A stretch of DNA of 64,000 nt from Collimonas arenae. GTDB lineage: Bacteria; Pseudomonadota; Gammaproteobacteria; Burkholderiales; Burkholderiaceae_D. The translations under genes and the position numbers were made by a program. The stretch is taken from the NCBI RefSeq assembly GCF_001584165.1, contig NZ_CP013233.1:4162620-4226619 (forward strand), in the 5' to 3' direction. Below, one piece after another: positions 21,377-30,389 of this stretch (position 1 is its first letter; every line of letters starts with the position of its first letter). The notes beneath the pieces were generated by a model. The model worked only from the letters and a program-made list of their open reading frames with translations. It had not been told where the DNA came from and did not search any database.

Positions 21377-22126
21377 TTGCTATTTTCACAATTACACCGG
21401 TGGTCGCAACAGCAACTTGCACGCATGCTTGCGGGGATGCCGTCATGCTGCGCGCTATGCGGAAATACCGGCAGACAAACTATTTGCGATGATTGCCGTC
21501 AGGATTACTTCGCGACAGATCTGTCACGCTGTCGGCAATGCGCCAATAAAATACGGCTGCCTTCCATATTGTGCGGCAGCTGCCTCAAGCATCCGCGGGC
21601 ATTCGACGCCACTTTCGCCGTCATCGATTATGCTGCACCGGTCGACCAGCTGGTTCTGGCGCTAAAATTCGGCGGGCGACTGGCGCTGGCGCCGATGTTT
21701 GCAGAAATGCTGGGCAATACGATACAGCAACATCTGATGATCGCAGCCAATGATTCGACACTACCCGACGTATTGACCGCAGTACCGCTGAGCGCCACAC
21801 GCCTGCGGCAGCGTGGCTTCAATCAGGCCCTGGAAATCGCCAAGCCTTTGGCGCACCGGCTGTCGCTGCCGCTGCGACACGATCTCGTGCGACGGCAACG
21901 TGACACCTTGCCGCAATCACTGGTACGTGACCTGGAGCATCGGCGCAGCAATTTGCGCCAAGCGTTTACCATACCGTCCGAGGCTATTGAACAAATACGC
22001 GGCCGTCATATCGGGGTAGTCGACGATGTCATGACTACCGGCGAGACACTGCATGAATTTGCAAGGACGCTGCGGCGAGCGGGAGCACGACGCGTCACCA
22101 ACCTGGTCTTTGCCAGGACCCCATAG
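21377..22126 (+). CDS. comF: ComF family phosphoribosyltransferase-like protein
   Basis: 249 residues. The N-terminus has a zinc-ribbon-like series of Cys pairs (CALC at 25-28, CDDC at 37-40, CRQC at 52-55, and CGSC). The C-terminal half is a type I PRTase domain with the PRPP loop HIGVVDDVMTTGETLHE. ComF proteins are linked to natural transformation (GntX in other bacteria), though the biochemical role is unsettled. It is divergent from bioC, as in many betaproteobacteria, and followed by trmL. Confidence 0.88.
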   Translation: MLFSQLHRWSQQQLARMLAGMPSCCALCGNTGRQTICDDCRQDYFATDLSRCRQCANKIRLPSILCGSCLKHPRAFDATFAVIDYAAPVDQLVLALKFGGRLALAPMFAEMLGNTIQQHLMIAANDSTLPDVLTAVPLSATRLRQRGFNQALEIAKPLAHRLSLPLRHDLVRRQRDTLPQSLVRDLEHRRSNLRQAFTIPSEAIEQIRGRHIGVVDDVMTTGETLHEFARTLRRAGARRVTNLVFARTP

Positions 22127-22169
22127 CCATCGTGTGCGCATCACTTATATCTATTCAAGGAGAATCACG

Positions 22170-22652
22170 TTGTTCCATGTCGTACTGGTTGAGCCGGAAA
22201 TCCCACCGAATACCGGCAACATCATCCGCTTGTGCGCCAATACCGGCGCGCAGCTGCATTTGATCGAGCCGCTCGGCTTTCCGCTTGACGACACGAAAAT
22301 GCGTCGGGCGGGCCTGGATTACCATGACTATGCCACCATGAAGGTGCACGCCAATTGGGATGCCTTCGTCGCCAGCATGCGCAGCACCGGCAGTTACGAT
22401 GCCAGCCGGATGTTTGCGATGACGACCCACGGCTCGACGCCGTTCGCCAGCCTTCAGTTCCGGCCCGGCGACATCTTCGTATTCGGCTCCGAGACGCGCG
22501 GCCTTGATCCGGCACTGCGTGAATCCTTTGCGCCGTCGCAGCGCATCCGCTTGCCGATGCGCCCGGACAATCGCAGCCTGAACCTGTCCAACACGGTGGC
22601 GGTAGTGGTGTATGAGGCTTGGCGCCAAAATGGCTTTAGCGGCGGGGCCTGA
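22170..22652 (+). CDS. trmL: tRNA (cytidine/uridine-34 2'-O)-methyltransferase TrmL
   Basis: A SPOUT methyltransferase of 160 residues, close to the usual TrmL size. The start is TTG at 22170: AAGGAG at 22157-22162 sits 7 bases upstream and homologs begin with MFHVVLVEPEIPPNTGN, exactly what follows. SPOUT motifs: NTGNIIRLCANTG, FVFGSETRGLDPAL and RLPMRPDNRSLNLSNTVAVVVYE, which form the knot and SAM site. It methylates the wobble ribose of tRNA-Leu species. The TTG start is unusual within this window. Confidence 0.92.
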   Translation: MFHVVLVEPEIPPNTGNIIRLCANTGAQLHLIEPLGFPLDDTKMRRAGLDYHDYATMKVHANWDAFVASMRSTGSYDASRMFAMTTHGSTPFASLQFRPGDIFVFGSETRGLDPALRESFAPSQRIRLPMRPDNRSLNLSNTVAVVVYEAWRQNGFSGGA

Positions 22653-22794
22653 CAAAACTCGGATTCCCGCGAAACAATGTGCGGTGGCGATTGCTATAAT
22701 CGGCCAGCGCACAACTGAAACACAGCAGCCGAAACAAAACCAAGTCCATAAATATTCGCTGTTCGTCGCTATTCAACCCTACTAAAGGAGCATC

Positions 22795-23271
22795 ATGTCT
22801 TTGCGTTCCGCCTCGCTGTTTGTCTGCGCCCTGGCGCTCAGTATCTCCGCCCAGGCGCACGAATACCAGCTCGGCAAGCTGCATATCGGCCATCCCTACG
22901 CGCGCGCTACCGTGCCGGGGCAGCCGAGCGGCGGCGCCTTCCTGAGCATCGAGAATACCGGCCAGGAAACCGACAAGCTGATCGACGTCAGTTCGCCGGC
23001 GGCCAAAAGCACGGAGATCCACACCATGTCGATGGATGACAACATCATGAAAATGCGCCAGGTCAATGACATTGAACTGAAACCGGCAAGCAAGCTCGAT
23101 ATGACCCCAGGCAACGGCTACCACATCATGCTGATCGGCCTGACTCAGCCCTTGAAGGCAGGCGACAAATTTCCATTGACGCTGACCTTTCAAAAGGCCG
23201 GCAAGATTGAAGTCTCCGTACATGTCACCGACATGAGCGGCAAGCAAGGTGAAGCGACGCACCAGCACTGA
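22795..23271 (+). CDS. periplasmic copper chaperone PCuAC
   Basis: 158 residues with a signal peptide ending AQAHEY (cleavage near residue 21). The copper(I) motif of PCuAC/DUF461 proteins is present: His and Met in TEIHTMSMDDNIMKMRQV followed further on by GNGYHIMLIGL. The C-terminal tail GEATHQH adds histidines. Such proteins pass copper to the CuA centre of cytochrome oxidase together with Sco. No Sco or oxidase gene is adjacent here. ATG follows AAAGGAG closely. A strong terminator follows. Confidence 0.9.
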   Translation: MSLRSASLFVCALALSISAQAHEYQLGKLHIGHPYARATVPGQPSGGAFLSIENTGQETDKLIDVSSPAAKSTEIHTMSMDDNIMKMRQVNDIELKPASKLDMTPGNGYHIMLIGLTQPLKAGDKFPLTLTFQKAGKIEVSVHVTDMSGKQGEATHQH

Positions 23272-23290
23272 TTGCAAATCGCCATCACAT

Positions 23291-23319
23291 AAAAAAAGCG
23301 CGAAATTCGCGCTTTTTTT
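23291..23319. terminator. bidirectional terminator between the PCuAC gene and rfaE2
   Basis: AAAAAAAGCGCGAA (23291-23304) pairs with TTCGCGCTTTTTTT (23306-23319). The A and T runs at the two sides let it act for both convergent genes. Confidence 0.9.
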
Positions 23320-23348
23320 ATTCCACTACCAGAGCAGTTGCCCGGCCA

Positions 23349-23828
23349 TTAGAAATTCTGCCGCACCTTGTTCAGCAACTTGCTGGTCGAACGGTCATGC
23401 TCAAAAGGGATTGCTACCACTTGGCCGCCGTAGGCGAGCACTGCCCGCCCTTCTGGAATGGCATCCATCTGGTAGTCCCCGCCTTTGACGTACACGCCGG
23501 GCTGGGCTTCCTGCACGACTTCCAGCGCGGTATCTTCGTCAAACTCAACCACCAGGCTGACCGCTTCCAATGCCGCCAGTACGGCCATGCGATCGGCGCA
23601 AGTGTTGATCGGACGGTCGTCGCCCTTGCCCAGGCGCTTTACCGATGCGTCGGTATTCACGGCCACGACCAGCGATGCGCCCTGCTCACGCGCCTGCGCC
23701 AGATAGGTGACGTGGCCGCGATGCAGGATATCGAACACACCGTTGGTCAGCACTACCGGCTGCGGCAACGCAGCAACGCGCGCCTTCAGTTCGGCGCGGG
23801 TGGAAAGCTTGGTTTCGAATTTAGGCAT
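23349..23828 (-). CDS. rfaE2: D-glycero-beta-D-manno-heptose 1-phosphate adenylyltransferase
   Basis: 159 residues, the size of the stand-alone adenylyltransferase half of HldE. Nucleotidyltransferase motifs: TNGVFDILHRGHVTYL with HRGH at 36-39, VAVNTDASVKRLGKGDDRPI, and the C-terminal GGRAVLAYGG-type loop ending in STSKLLNKVRQNF. It makes ADP-heptose for the lipopolysaccharide inner core. The kinase partner (rfaE1/hldA) is not in the window; split genes are normal in betaproteobacteria. No obvious ribosome site precedes ATG 23828. Confidence 0.92.
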   Translation of the reverse strand: MPKFETKLSTRAELKARVAALPQPVVLTNGVFDILHRGHVTYLAQAREQGASLVVAVNTDASVKRLGKGDDRPINTCADRMAVLAALEAVSLVVEFDEDTALEVVQEAQPGVYVKGGDYQMDAIPEGRAVLAYGGQVVAIPFEHDRSTSKLLNKVRQNF

Positions 23829-23835
23829 GGCTATA

Positions 23836-23865
23836 AAGAGAAAAGCCGCAACAATTTTGCGGCTT
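23836..23865 (-). terminator. terminator of the ferritin-like gene
   Basis: AAGCCGCAA (23843-23851) and TTGCGGCTT (23857-23865) form a 9-pair stem; on the minus strand it runs into TTTTCTCTTT. It ends transcription of the upstream gene just before rfaE2. Confidence 0.8.
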
Positions 23866-23922
23866 AGATTAAATCGATTGATCTATCGTCGGTAGGCCCA
23901 ACCGGAGCTGGCGCCTGAACCA

Positions 23923-24777
23923 TCAAACTGCTTCGGCTGGCTTCACTGCCAAGCGGGCGACGACTTCCTTGCGATAGCGGTTCAGTTCCTGCACCGTATC
24001 GAAGGTACGTTCGAACAATAAAGACATGTTGTGCAAGATGCGATCGACGACCTTCTTTTCCCATACGCCATCGAATTTGATCTGATCATCGAGCCAGCGT
24101 TCCAGCCATTCCGGGTCCGGCAGACGGCTCTGTACCGTATCGTTCGGGAACAGCGACTGGTTGACGTGCAGATTGGTCGGATGCAGCGGCTTTTCGGTGC
24201 GCCGCGCCGATGCCATCAGCACGCCGATCTTGGCGAATGCCGCGGAAGCGCTATCGCCCACCTCAGACAAGGCTTTCTTCATATAGCGCAGATAGGCGCC
24301 GCCGTGACGGGCTTCGTCCTGGCTGATGATCTTGTAGATTTGCTTGATCACCGGCTCGGTGTGCCAATCGGAGGCGCAACGGTACCAGTGGTTGAGACGG
24401 ATTTCACCACAGAAATGCATCATCAGGGTTTCCAGCGGCGGCGCCGGGTCGAATTCGAAACGTACCTTGTCCAGCTCGGCTTCGGTAGGCACCAGTTCCG
24501 GTCGGAAGCGGCGCAGGTATTCCATCAGGACCAGCGAATGCTTCTGCTCTTCAAAAAACCAGACCGACATGAAGGCGCAAAAATCGCTATCGCCATGGTT
24601 ATCACGCAAAAACATCTCAGTTGCAGGCAGCGCCGACCATTCCGTAATCGCATTCATGCGAATAGTTTGAGCTTGTTCGTCGGACAACTTAGCGGCGTCA
24701 AACTTGTCCCATGGAATATCGGTCTCCATGTTCCAGCGGACTTGTTCAAGCGATTTAAACAGTTCTGGATACAGCAT
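23923..24777 (-). CDS. ferritin-like di-iron protein, acyl-ACP-desaturase-like
   Basis: 284 residues, all-helical in character. Two E-x2-H motifs typical of carboxylate-bridged di-iron centres are visible: EEQKH (Glu77, His80) and DEARH (Glu155, His158), with further acid ligands likely at Glu46 (TEWS) and Glu125 (CGEIRLNHW). This arrangement matches the ferritin-like superfamily that includes soluble acyl-ACP desaturases and related oxygenases. Which fatty-acyl or other substrate it oxidises cannot be told. It is divergent from the lipid-modification operon at 25131 and may belong to it functionally. A terminator follows at 23836. Confidence 0.75.
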   Translation of the reverse strand: MLYPELFKSLEQVRWNMETDIPWDKFDAAKLSDEQAQTIRMNAITEWSALPATEMFLRDNHGDSDFCAFMSVWFFEEQKHSLVLMEYLRRFRPELVPTEAELDKVRFEFDPAPPLETLMMHFCGEIRLNHWYRCASDWHTEPVIKQIYKIISQDEARHGGAYLRYMKKALSEVGDSASAAFAKIGVLMASARRTEKPLHPTNLHVNQSLFPNDTVQSRLPDPEWLERWLDDQIKFDGVWEKKVVDRILHNMSLLFERTFDTVQELNRYRKEVVARLAVKPAEAV

Positions 24778-25130
24778 ACATACCTTAGCAAGTGAGTTAA
24801 CTATTCGATTTTACCAAGAAATTGTTACAAACCCGTTTTTAAACCTGCCGGTGATCCATTTTTGCCAAAAAAACGAACCAAACCGCAACAAAGTCAAGCC
24901 TTCGCTTAGAACTCTCAATCGGATAACGGCTTTTTGTCACTCAATTTTTACGGCGATCCCAGGAATTTGGATTCAACCATCAACATAATTGTCTTGTTGA
25001 GACCGTTAGCGCGAGTTGTCATTTTTTAAATTCTGTTTTTGAATCCGATTTCTGCTTCCCTGCGTATCACTCTACAGACCCCCGCTCCTGGGGCAGCCAT
25101 CGAATGATATTTCCCGCAGAAAGCAAGCAG
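24778..25130. other. divergent intergenic region
   Basis: About 350 A/T-rich bases between the di-iron gene (minus) and the lipid operon (plus). It must hold both promoters. I see homopolymer tracts and no clear -10/-35 pair, hairpin or gene. A TGATCC hexamer at 24852-24857 resembles the -35 of ECF11 (RpoE/ChrR-type) promoters but has no matching -10, so I do not call it. Confidence 0.5.
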
Positions 25131-26440
25131 ATGAAAATCGCGGTCATTGGTTCGGGCATTGCCGGACTCTCTTGCGCCTACCGACTGACCAAGTCGGGTC
25201 AGCAGGTCACGCTCTATGAGGCCAACAACTACTTTGGCGGCCATACGAACACCGTCGACGTGACGCTGGACGGCCAGACCTACGGGGTGGATACCGGGTT
25301 CCTAGTCTTTAATCATCGCACTTATCCGACACTAGTCAAGCTGTTCGACGAACTGGGATTGCCACTGCGGCAACAGACATGTCGTTCTCGGTGAAGATGC
25401 CGATTGCTGCCGGTGACCGCATGCGCCTGCTGGAATGGGCTGGCTCCAATCTGGACAGCGTCTTTGTCCAGCGCCGCAATCTGTTGAGCCCGCGCTACCT
25501 GCTTATGCTGCGCGACATCCTGCGCTTCAATCGGCAGGCGACCGCGCTGGCGCTTGGCGACTATACAGGCCAGACATCACTGGGGATGTTTCTGGAACAG
25601 CACCGCTACAGCCAGCCATTTCGCGACTGGTATCTGTTGCCGATGGCCGGCTGCATCTGGTCTTGCCCGACCGAACAAATGCTGGCATTCCCCGTTGCGA
25701 GTTTTGCCAGGTTTTGCCATAACCACGGATTGCTACAAGTCAGCGACAGGCCGCAGTGGCGCACGGTACAGGGCGGCGCCCGTCATTACGTCGAGAAAAT
25801 GCTGGCCGCGATCCCGCACAAGCATCTACAAACTCCGGTAACAGCGATATCCCGCATCGGCCATGGCGCCAACTGGCAAATCCATCTCGAAACCCGCAAT
25901 GGCAGCCACTGCTTCGACCATGTCGTCATGGCCGGGCACAGCGATCAGAGCTTGCGCCTGCTGAAAGACGCAACAGCACAAGAAGCCGAGTTGCTGGCGG
26001 CGATCAGCTATCAGCCGAACCGGGCGGTGCTGCATACCGACGCCAGCCTGCTGCCGCAGCGGCGCAAAGCCTGGTCGGCCTGGAACTATCAGAGCTCGGG
26101 CGGTCAGGAGCAAAAAGTGTGCGTCCACTATCTGCTTAACCAACTGCAGCCGCTGCCGTTCAAGACGCCGCTGATTGTTTCGCTGAACCCGATCGAAGCG
26201 CCGGCGCCGGAGACCGTGATCGAAAGCTTCGACTATGCGCATCCGGTATTTGATGCCGCCGCCGTCGACGCCCAACGCCAGTTCGCCGCCATCCAGGGGC
26301 AACGCAACACCTGGTTTGCCGGCGCCTGGATGGGCTATGGCTTCCACGAAGACGGCTTGAAGTCCGGTCAGGCTGTGGCGCAGGCGATCCAGAAAATCGC
26401 CGTGACTGCAGTGTCGGATCTGCATGGCATGGCCGCCTGA
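25131..26440 (+). pseudogene. FAD-dependent amine-oxidase-type oxidoreductase, split by a single-base frameshift
   Basis: Two overlapping frames make up one protein of about 437 residues. The N-terminal part starts at ATG 25131 (an in-frame ATG lies at 25104) with the Rossmann FAD motif KIAVIGSGIAGLSCAYRL and GVDTGFLVFN, and stops at 25392-25394. The rest continues from about 25379 in the next frame with MSFSVKMP and ends with the second FAD segment AGAWMGYGFHEDGLKSGQAVA. Adding one A to the AA at 25372-25373 restores LRQTDMSFSV, as in relatives. Both halves are well conserved, so this may be a sequencing error rather than decay. It heads a conserved operon of lipid modification; relatives act as fatty-acid desaturase-like flavoenzymes, but the reaction here is not known. 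Confidence 0.85.
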
Positions 26441-26467
26441 GCCGCGACACAGATTAACGGACCCGCC

Positions 26468-27277
26468 ATGCAACCGATCCCTCATCAGCCCCAACTATGC
26501 TTCGGCACAGTCCGCCATCTGCGCCTGAAGCCCAAACGCAATGCATTCAGCTACGGCGTCTATTACCTGCGTCTACCGCTACGCACGCTCGCCGCCGACG
26601 GCTTCGACAACCTTTTTTTCTCGCGCAACCGTTTCAATCTTTTGTCGTTTCACGACGAGGACTACGGCGATGGCAAACAAACACCACTGGAATGGATCGA
26701 CGCCTTGCTGCATGCTGAAGGAATACATGACGCCAGCGGCGAGATCTGGCTGCAGACGTTTCCGCGCGTGTTCGGCTACGCCTTCAATCCGATTTCATTC
26801 TGGTTCTGCCATCGTGTCGATGGCGCCCTACGCGCGGTCTTGTGCGAAGTGCGCAATACATTTGGCGAAAAGCACTGCTATCTGCTGGAGGGACCTGGCG
26901 GAGCGGAGATCCCCTTCGGCCTTGAATTGCGTGCCGATAAAGTTTTTCACGTATCGCCATTCTGCCGCGTCGAAGGCATTTATCGCTTCCGCTTCATGCG
27001 TACCGAGCGCAGCGCCGAGCACCGGCAATACGAACACACCACAGCCCGCATCGAATACGAAGATGGCGGCGGCCCGCTGCTGATCACCAGCATTTGCGGT
27101 CGTGCGGCTACAACAGCAGCGATTTCCAACGGTGCAATTGCCCGGGCGATGCTCGGTTACCCGTTGATGACGTTCGGCGTGATCCTGCGAATTCATTGGC
27201 AAGCACTCAAATTGTGGCTCAAGCACATTCCCTTTTTCAGCAAACCCGTTCCGCCATCCAGTGAGGTGACAAAATGA
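26468..27277 (+). CDS. DUF1365 family protein
   Basis: 269 residues. The DUF1365 pattern is clear: CFGTVRHLRLKPKRNAFSYGVYYL at the start, LLSFHDEDYG, WLQTFPRVFGYAFNPISFWFC and CEVRNTFGEKHCYLL, then FRFMRTE. No catalytic motif is established for this family. It is almost always found between the FAD oxidoreductase and a cyclopropane-fatty-acid synthase homolog, as here, so a role in modifying membrane fatty acids is inferred from context. Its stop overlaps the next start (ATGA at 27274). Confidence 0.9.
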   Translation: MQPIPHQPQLCFGTVRHLRLKPKRNAFSYGVYYLRLPLRTLAADGFDNLFFSRNRFNLLSFHDEDYGDGKQTPLEWIDALLHAEGIHDASGEIWLQTFPRVFGYAFNPISFWFCHRVDGALRAVLCEVRNTFGEKHCYLLEGPGGAEIPFGLELRADKVFHVSPFCRVEGIYRFRFMRTERSAEHRQYEHTTARIEYEDGGGPLLITSICGRAATTAAISNGAIARAMLGYPLMTFGVILRIHWQALKLWLKHIPFFSKPVPPSSEVTK

Positions 27278-28527
27278 ATTCCGATTCTACCCATTCCAAC
27301 GCATTCGACTTCAGCCCGAACACCGGTTATTTGTCGACCGAATCGTATCCGGCGCAGGCAAGATTCATCCTGCAGATGCTTGGCAAGCTCGAACATGGCG
27401 CACTGACGATGCAATTTCCGGATGGCCAGAGCGCGACGTTCGGCAAGGTGAACGAGCAACATCCAAGGCCGTTGACGATGACCTTGAAAAACTGGGATGT
27501 CTGCCACGCCGCGCTCAAATCCGGCGATATCGGCTTTGCCGAAACCTATATCGACAAACACTGGACTACCGACAACCTGCACGGCCTGATCGAATTATTC
27601 ATCCGTAACCGGCAAGCGGTCGAATCGGTCATCTACGGCAACTGGTGGGGCAATCTGCTATATCGCATCAAACATCTGTTCAACAACAATAGCAAAGCCG
27701 GCAGCCGCAAAAACATCCATGCTCACTACGACATCGGCAACGATTTCTATCAATTGTGGCTGGACCCTTCAATGACCTATTCCAGCGCCCTGTTTTCCGA
27801 CGGTCACGTTGAAAACCTGCAAGAAGCACAGCTAGTCAAATACCATCGCATTCTCAAGCAGCTCAACATAGGCGACGGCGCGCGTATCCTGGAGATTGGT
27901 TGCGGCTGGGGCGGCTTTGCAGAAATCGCTGCGCGCGAAGCGTCGGCCCATGTGACCGGGCTGACCCTGTCCACCGAACAGCTGCAGTTCGCCAATCAAC
28001 GCCTGCAGCAAGCCGGTGTCGTCGACCGGACCGAGATGCTGCTGCAAGACTATCGCGACATTGACGGCCAGTTCGATGCCATCGCGTCGATAGAAATGTT
28101 TGAAGCGGTCGGCGAAAAATACTGGCCTGGATATTTCTCCTGCGTCTCGCGCAATCTGAAGGCCGGCGGACGCGCCTGCATACAAAGCATCGTCATCGCC
28201 GACGAACTGTTCGAGCGCTATCGCAAAAGCACCGACTTTATCCAGCAATATATTTTCCCGGGCGGCATGCTGCCTTCGCCCTCGGTCTTTTGCCGCAACG
28301 CCGAGCAGCACGGATTGAAAGTGGTCGATACGCTGTTGTTCGGCATCGACTATGCACGCACCCTGGCCGAATGGCGGCAAGCGTTCAAGCAGCAACTGCC
28401 GCGCCTGTTAACGCAAGGATTCGATGATCGTTTTCTGCGTACCTGGGATTTTTACCTGGCGTATTGCGAAGCAGGTTTCCGCGCCGGCAGCATCAATGTC
28501 GCGCAATTCACTTTGCAAAAAATCTAA
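27274..28527 (+). CDS. cyclopropane-fatty-acyl-phospholipid synthase family methyltransferase
   Basis: 417 residues. SAM-binding motif I ARILEIGCGWGGFAEIAA lies in the middle, before that HYDIGNDFYQLWLDPSMTYSSALF, and after it SIEMFEAVGEKYW, DFIQQYIFPGGMLPS and a C-terminal WRQAFKQQLP segment, as in the CFA synthase/mycolic acid methyltransferase family. Known members transfer a methylene or methyl group onto the double bond of phospholipid acyl chains in the membrane. In the related Rhodobacter gene set a homolog takes part in furan fatty acid synthesis; whether that holds here is untested. Translationally coupled to the DUF1365 gene. Confidence 0.9.
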   Translation: MNSDSTHSNAFDFSPNTGYLSTESYPAQARFILQMLGKLEHGALTMQFPDGQSATFGKVNEQHPRPLTMTLKNWDVCHAALKSGDIGFAETYIDKHWTTDNLHGLIELFIRNRQAVESVIYGNWWGNLLYRIKHLFNNNSKAGSRKNIHAHYDIGNDFYQLWLDPSMTYSSALFSDGHVENLQEAQLVKYHRILKQLNIGDGARILEIGCGWGGFAEIAAREASAHVTGLTLSTEQLQFANQRLQQAGVVDRTEMLLQDYRDIDGQFDAIASIEMFEAVGEKYWPGYFSCVSRNLKAGGRACIQSIVIADELFERYRKSTDFIQQYIFPGGMLPSPSVFCRNAEQHGLKVVDTLLFGIDYARTLAEWRQAFKQQLPRLLTQGFDDRFLRTWDFYLAYCEAGFRAGSINVAQFTLQKI

Positions 28528-28542
28528 CCTGCGGAGCGCCAC

Positions 28543-29118
28543 ATGCCGATCCGATTGCTTTCCGTATCGCTGCTGACCATGTTGACCGTGAATAGCGCCA
28601 GCTCTAATAGCAGCGATGCGCTAGAGACGCGCATCGCTGCGCCACCGCATGTCCAACGGGCGGTCCCCGACGCACGCCTTGCCGGCCAGGGCAGCTTTCG
28701 CTGGTTCGGCCTGCTGGTCTACGATGCGCAGTTCTGGGTGGGGCCACAAGGCTATCAGGCAAGCGCTCCCGATATAGCGCCATTTGCGCTCGACCTGCAC
28801 TATGCGCGCTCCTTAGATAGCGACAGCATCGCCGAAACCAGTATTGAAGAAATGAAAAAAGTCGGCACTCCCGGCGATGCTCCCTACGACCGCTGGTTGT
28901 TGCAGATGAAAGGCGTGTTCAAGAACGTCGTCAAAGGAACGCATATCACCGGCATCTTCCTTCCCAATTATGGCGCGCGCTTTTTCCTGGACGGCAAGGC
29001 GCTCGGCGACATTGCCGATCCGCAGTTTTCCCACGCATTTTTTTCCATCTGGCTCAGCCCGAAAACCAGCGCCCCGGCATTACGCAAGAAATTAATCGCC
29101 GACGCCGAGCAGCGCTGA
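28543..29118 (+). CDS. chalcone-isomerase-like exported protein
   Basis: 191 residues with a signal-like N-terminus. The pattern RLAGQGSFRWFGLLVYDAQFWVG, LDLHYARSLDSDSIAETSIEEMKKVG and the FLDGKALGDIADPQFSHAFFSIWLSPKTS end match the chalcone isomerase-like family, whose bacterial members are probably fatty-acid-binding rather than flavonoid enzymes. It follows the cyclopropane synthase gene by 15 bases and its stop overlaps the MFS start by one base (TGATG). It probably works in the periplasm on the same lipid pathway. Confidence 0.8.
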   Translation: MPIRLLSVSLLTMLTVNSASSNSSDALETRIAAPPHVQRAVPDARLAGQGSFRWFGLLVYDAQFWVGPQGYQASAPDIAPFALDLHYARSLDSDSIAETSIEEMKKVGTPGDAPYDRWLLQMKGVFKNVVKGTHITGIFLPNYGARFFLDGKALGDIADPQFSHAFFSIWLSPKTSAPALRKKLIADAEQR

Positions 29119-30362
29119 TGGACACCTATCGCTTCCCGGCGCTGTTGGCATACGGCCTGTTCGGTATGCCGCTGGCGCTGGTGGCGTTGCCGGTATATGT
29201 CTACGTGCCGCATTTCTACGCCCAGCATTTCAATCTGTCGCTATCGGCGATCGGCGGCATCTTGCTGGCCGCCCGCCTGTTTGACGCTTTCCTCGATCCG
29301 GCGCTGGGTAGCTGGCTCGACCGCTCCGGTAGCGCAGACCGCTACGGCAGGGCCATCAATATCTCGTTGCCGTTCCTGGTAGTGGGCCTCTGCGGCTTGT
29401 TCCTGCCGCCGGCCATGGCCGCAAACTTCCCGCTGCCGTGGCTGCTTGCTACGTTGCTGGTGGTGTACATCGGCTTCAGCATGGCGACCATCGCCCATCA
29501 AAGCTGGGGCGCCGCCCTGACCCAGAGCCAGGCACAGCGCAGCCGCCTGACGGCAACCCGCGAATCTTGTGGCCTGCTCGGCGTCATCCTCGCGGCCATC
29601 TTGCCCGGCACGCTGGGCATGCAATGGCTGCCGCTGATCTTTGCCCTGATTCTTTTTTCCAGCGCCCTGGTGTTGCGCACTGCGCCGCGGCCGCTGCTGG
29701 TAACTGGAAGCAAACCAAGGTCGGCGGCCGTTGCTGCATTCGAGCCCTTTCGCAATAGCCGCTTCCGCTGGCTGTTTGCCATCTTCCTGCTCAATGGCAT
29801 TGCATCGGCAATTCCGGCGACGCTGTTCCTGTTTTTTGTCGACGACCGATTGCAACTTGCATCCTGGGGCGGTGCGCTGCTGGTGCTGTACTTCGTTGCC
29901 GGTGCGGCGTCGATGCCAGGCTGGTATTTGCTGGCAAGGCGCTATGGCGAAGCCCGCGCCTGGCTGACGGCGATGCTGCTGGCGATCTGCATATTTATCT
30001 GGGCTTACGCCTTGTCAGCCGGCGACCTCTTGCCGTTCGCCGTGATTTGCACGATGTCCGGCGTCGCCCTCGGCGCCGATCTGGCCTTGCCGCCGGCATT
30101 GCTGGCGGCAGTGATCGGCAAGGCAGGACACAGCGGCCAAAAAGAAGGCGCCTATTTCGGACTCTGGAACTGGGGAACCAAAATGAACCTGGCTCTGGCC
30201 GCCGGCATCTCGTTGCCGCTGCTGCAGTTTCTAGGATACGTGCCGGGAAGTGCAGACCACCGTGGCGTACAAGCACTGTCATGCGCTTATGCGTTTTTGC
30301 CGTGCGCCCTCAAATTAATTGCCGCGTTCACGCTGTGGCGAGCGCCTCTTCGTGACATCTGA
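29118..30362 (+). CDS. MFS transporter, sugar:cation-symporter-like (MFS_2)
   Basis: 414 residues with about twelve hydrophobic segments. The start YGLFGMPLALVALPVYVYVPHFY and the cytoplasmic loop RLFDAFLDPALGSWLDRS resemble GPH/MFS_2 carriers. Later segments include GKAGHSGQKEGAYFGLWNWGTKMNLALAAG. Family members carry sugars or, in the case of the lysolipid group, lipids. In this operon it is the conserved transporter next to cyclopropane synthase; a lipid-related cargo is possible but not shown. Confidence 0.85.
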   Translation: MDTYRFPALLAYGLFGMPLALVALPVYVYVPHFYAQHFNLSLSAIGGILLAARLFDAFLDPALGSWLDRSGSADRYGRAINISLPFLVVGLCGLFLPPAMAANFPLPWLLATLLVVYIGFSMATIAHQSWGAALTQSQAQRSRLTATRESCGLLGVILAAILPGTLGMQWLPLIFALILFSSALVLRTAPRPLLVTGSKPRSAAVAAFEPFRNSRFRWLFAIFLLNGIASAIPATLFLFFVDDRLQLASWGGALLVLYFVAGAASMPGWYLLARRYGEARAWLTAMLLAICIFIWAYALSAGDLLPFAVICTMSGVALGADLALPPALLAAVIGKAGHSGQKEGAYFGLWNWGTKMNLALAAGISLPLLQFLGYVPGSADHRGVQALSCAYAFLPCALKLIAAFTLWRAPLRDI

Positions 30363-30389
30363 ATAACGCCAACATATGGAGCAATCATC

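Noticed and set aside
21273-21446. N-terminal extension of the BioC-like frame
   Set aside because: 58 residues without similarity to methyltransferases, overlapping the promoter region of divergent comF; ATG 21272 gives a normal start.
24852-24880. TGATCC hexamer as an ECF11-type promoter for the lipid operon
   Set aside because: No matching -10 at the expected distance and no RpoE/ChrR genes in the window; a six-base match is expected by chance.
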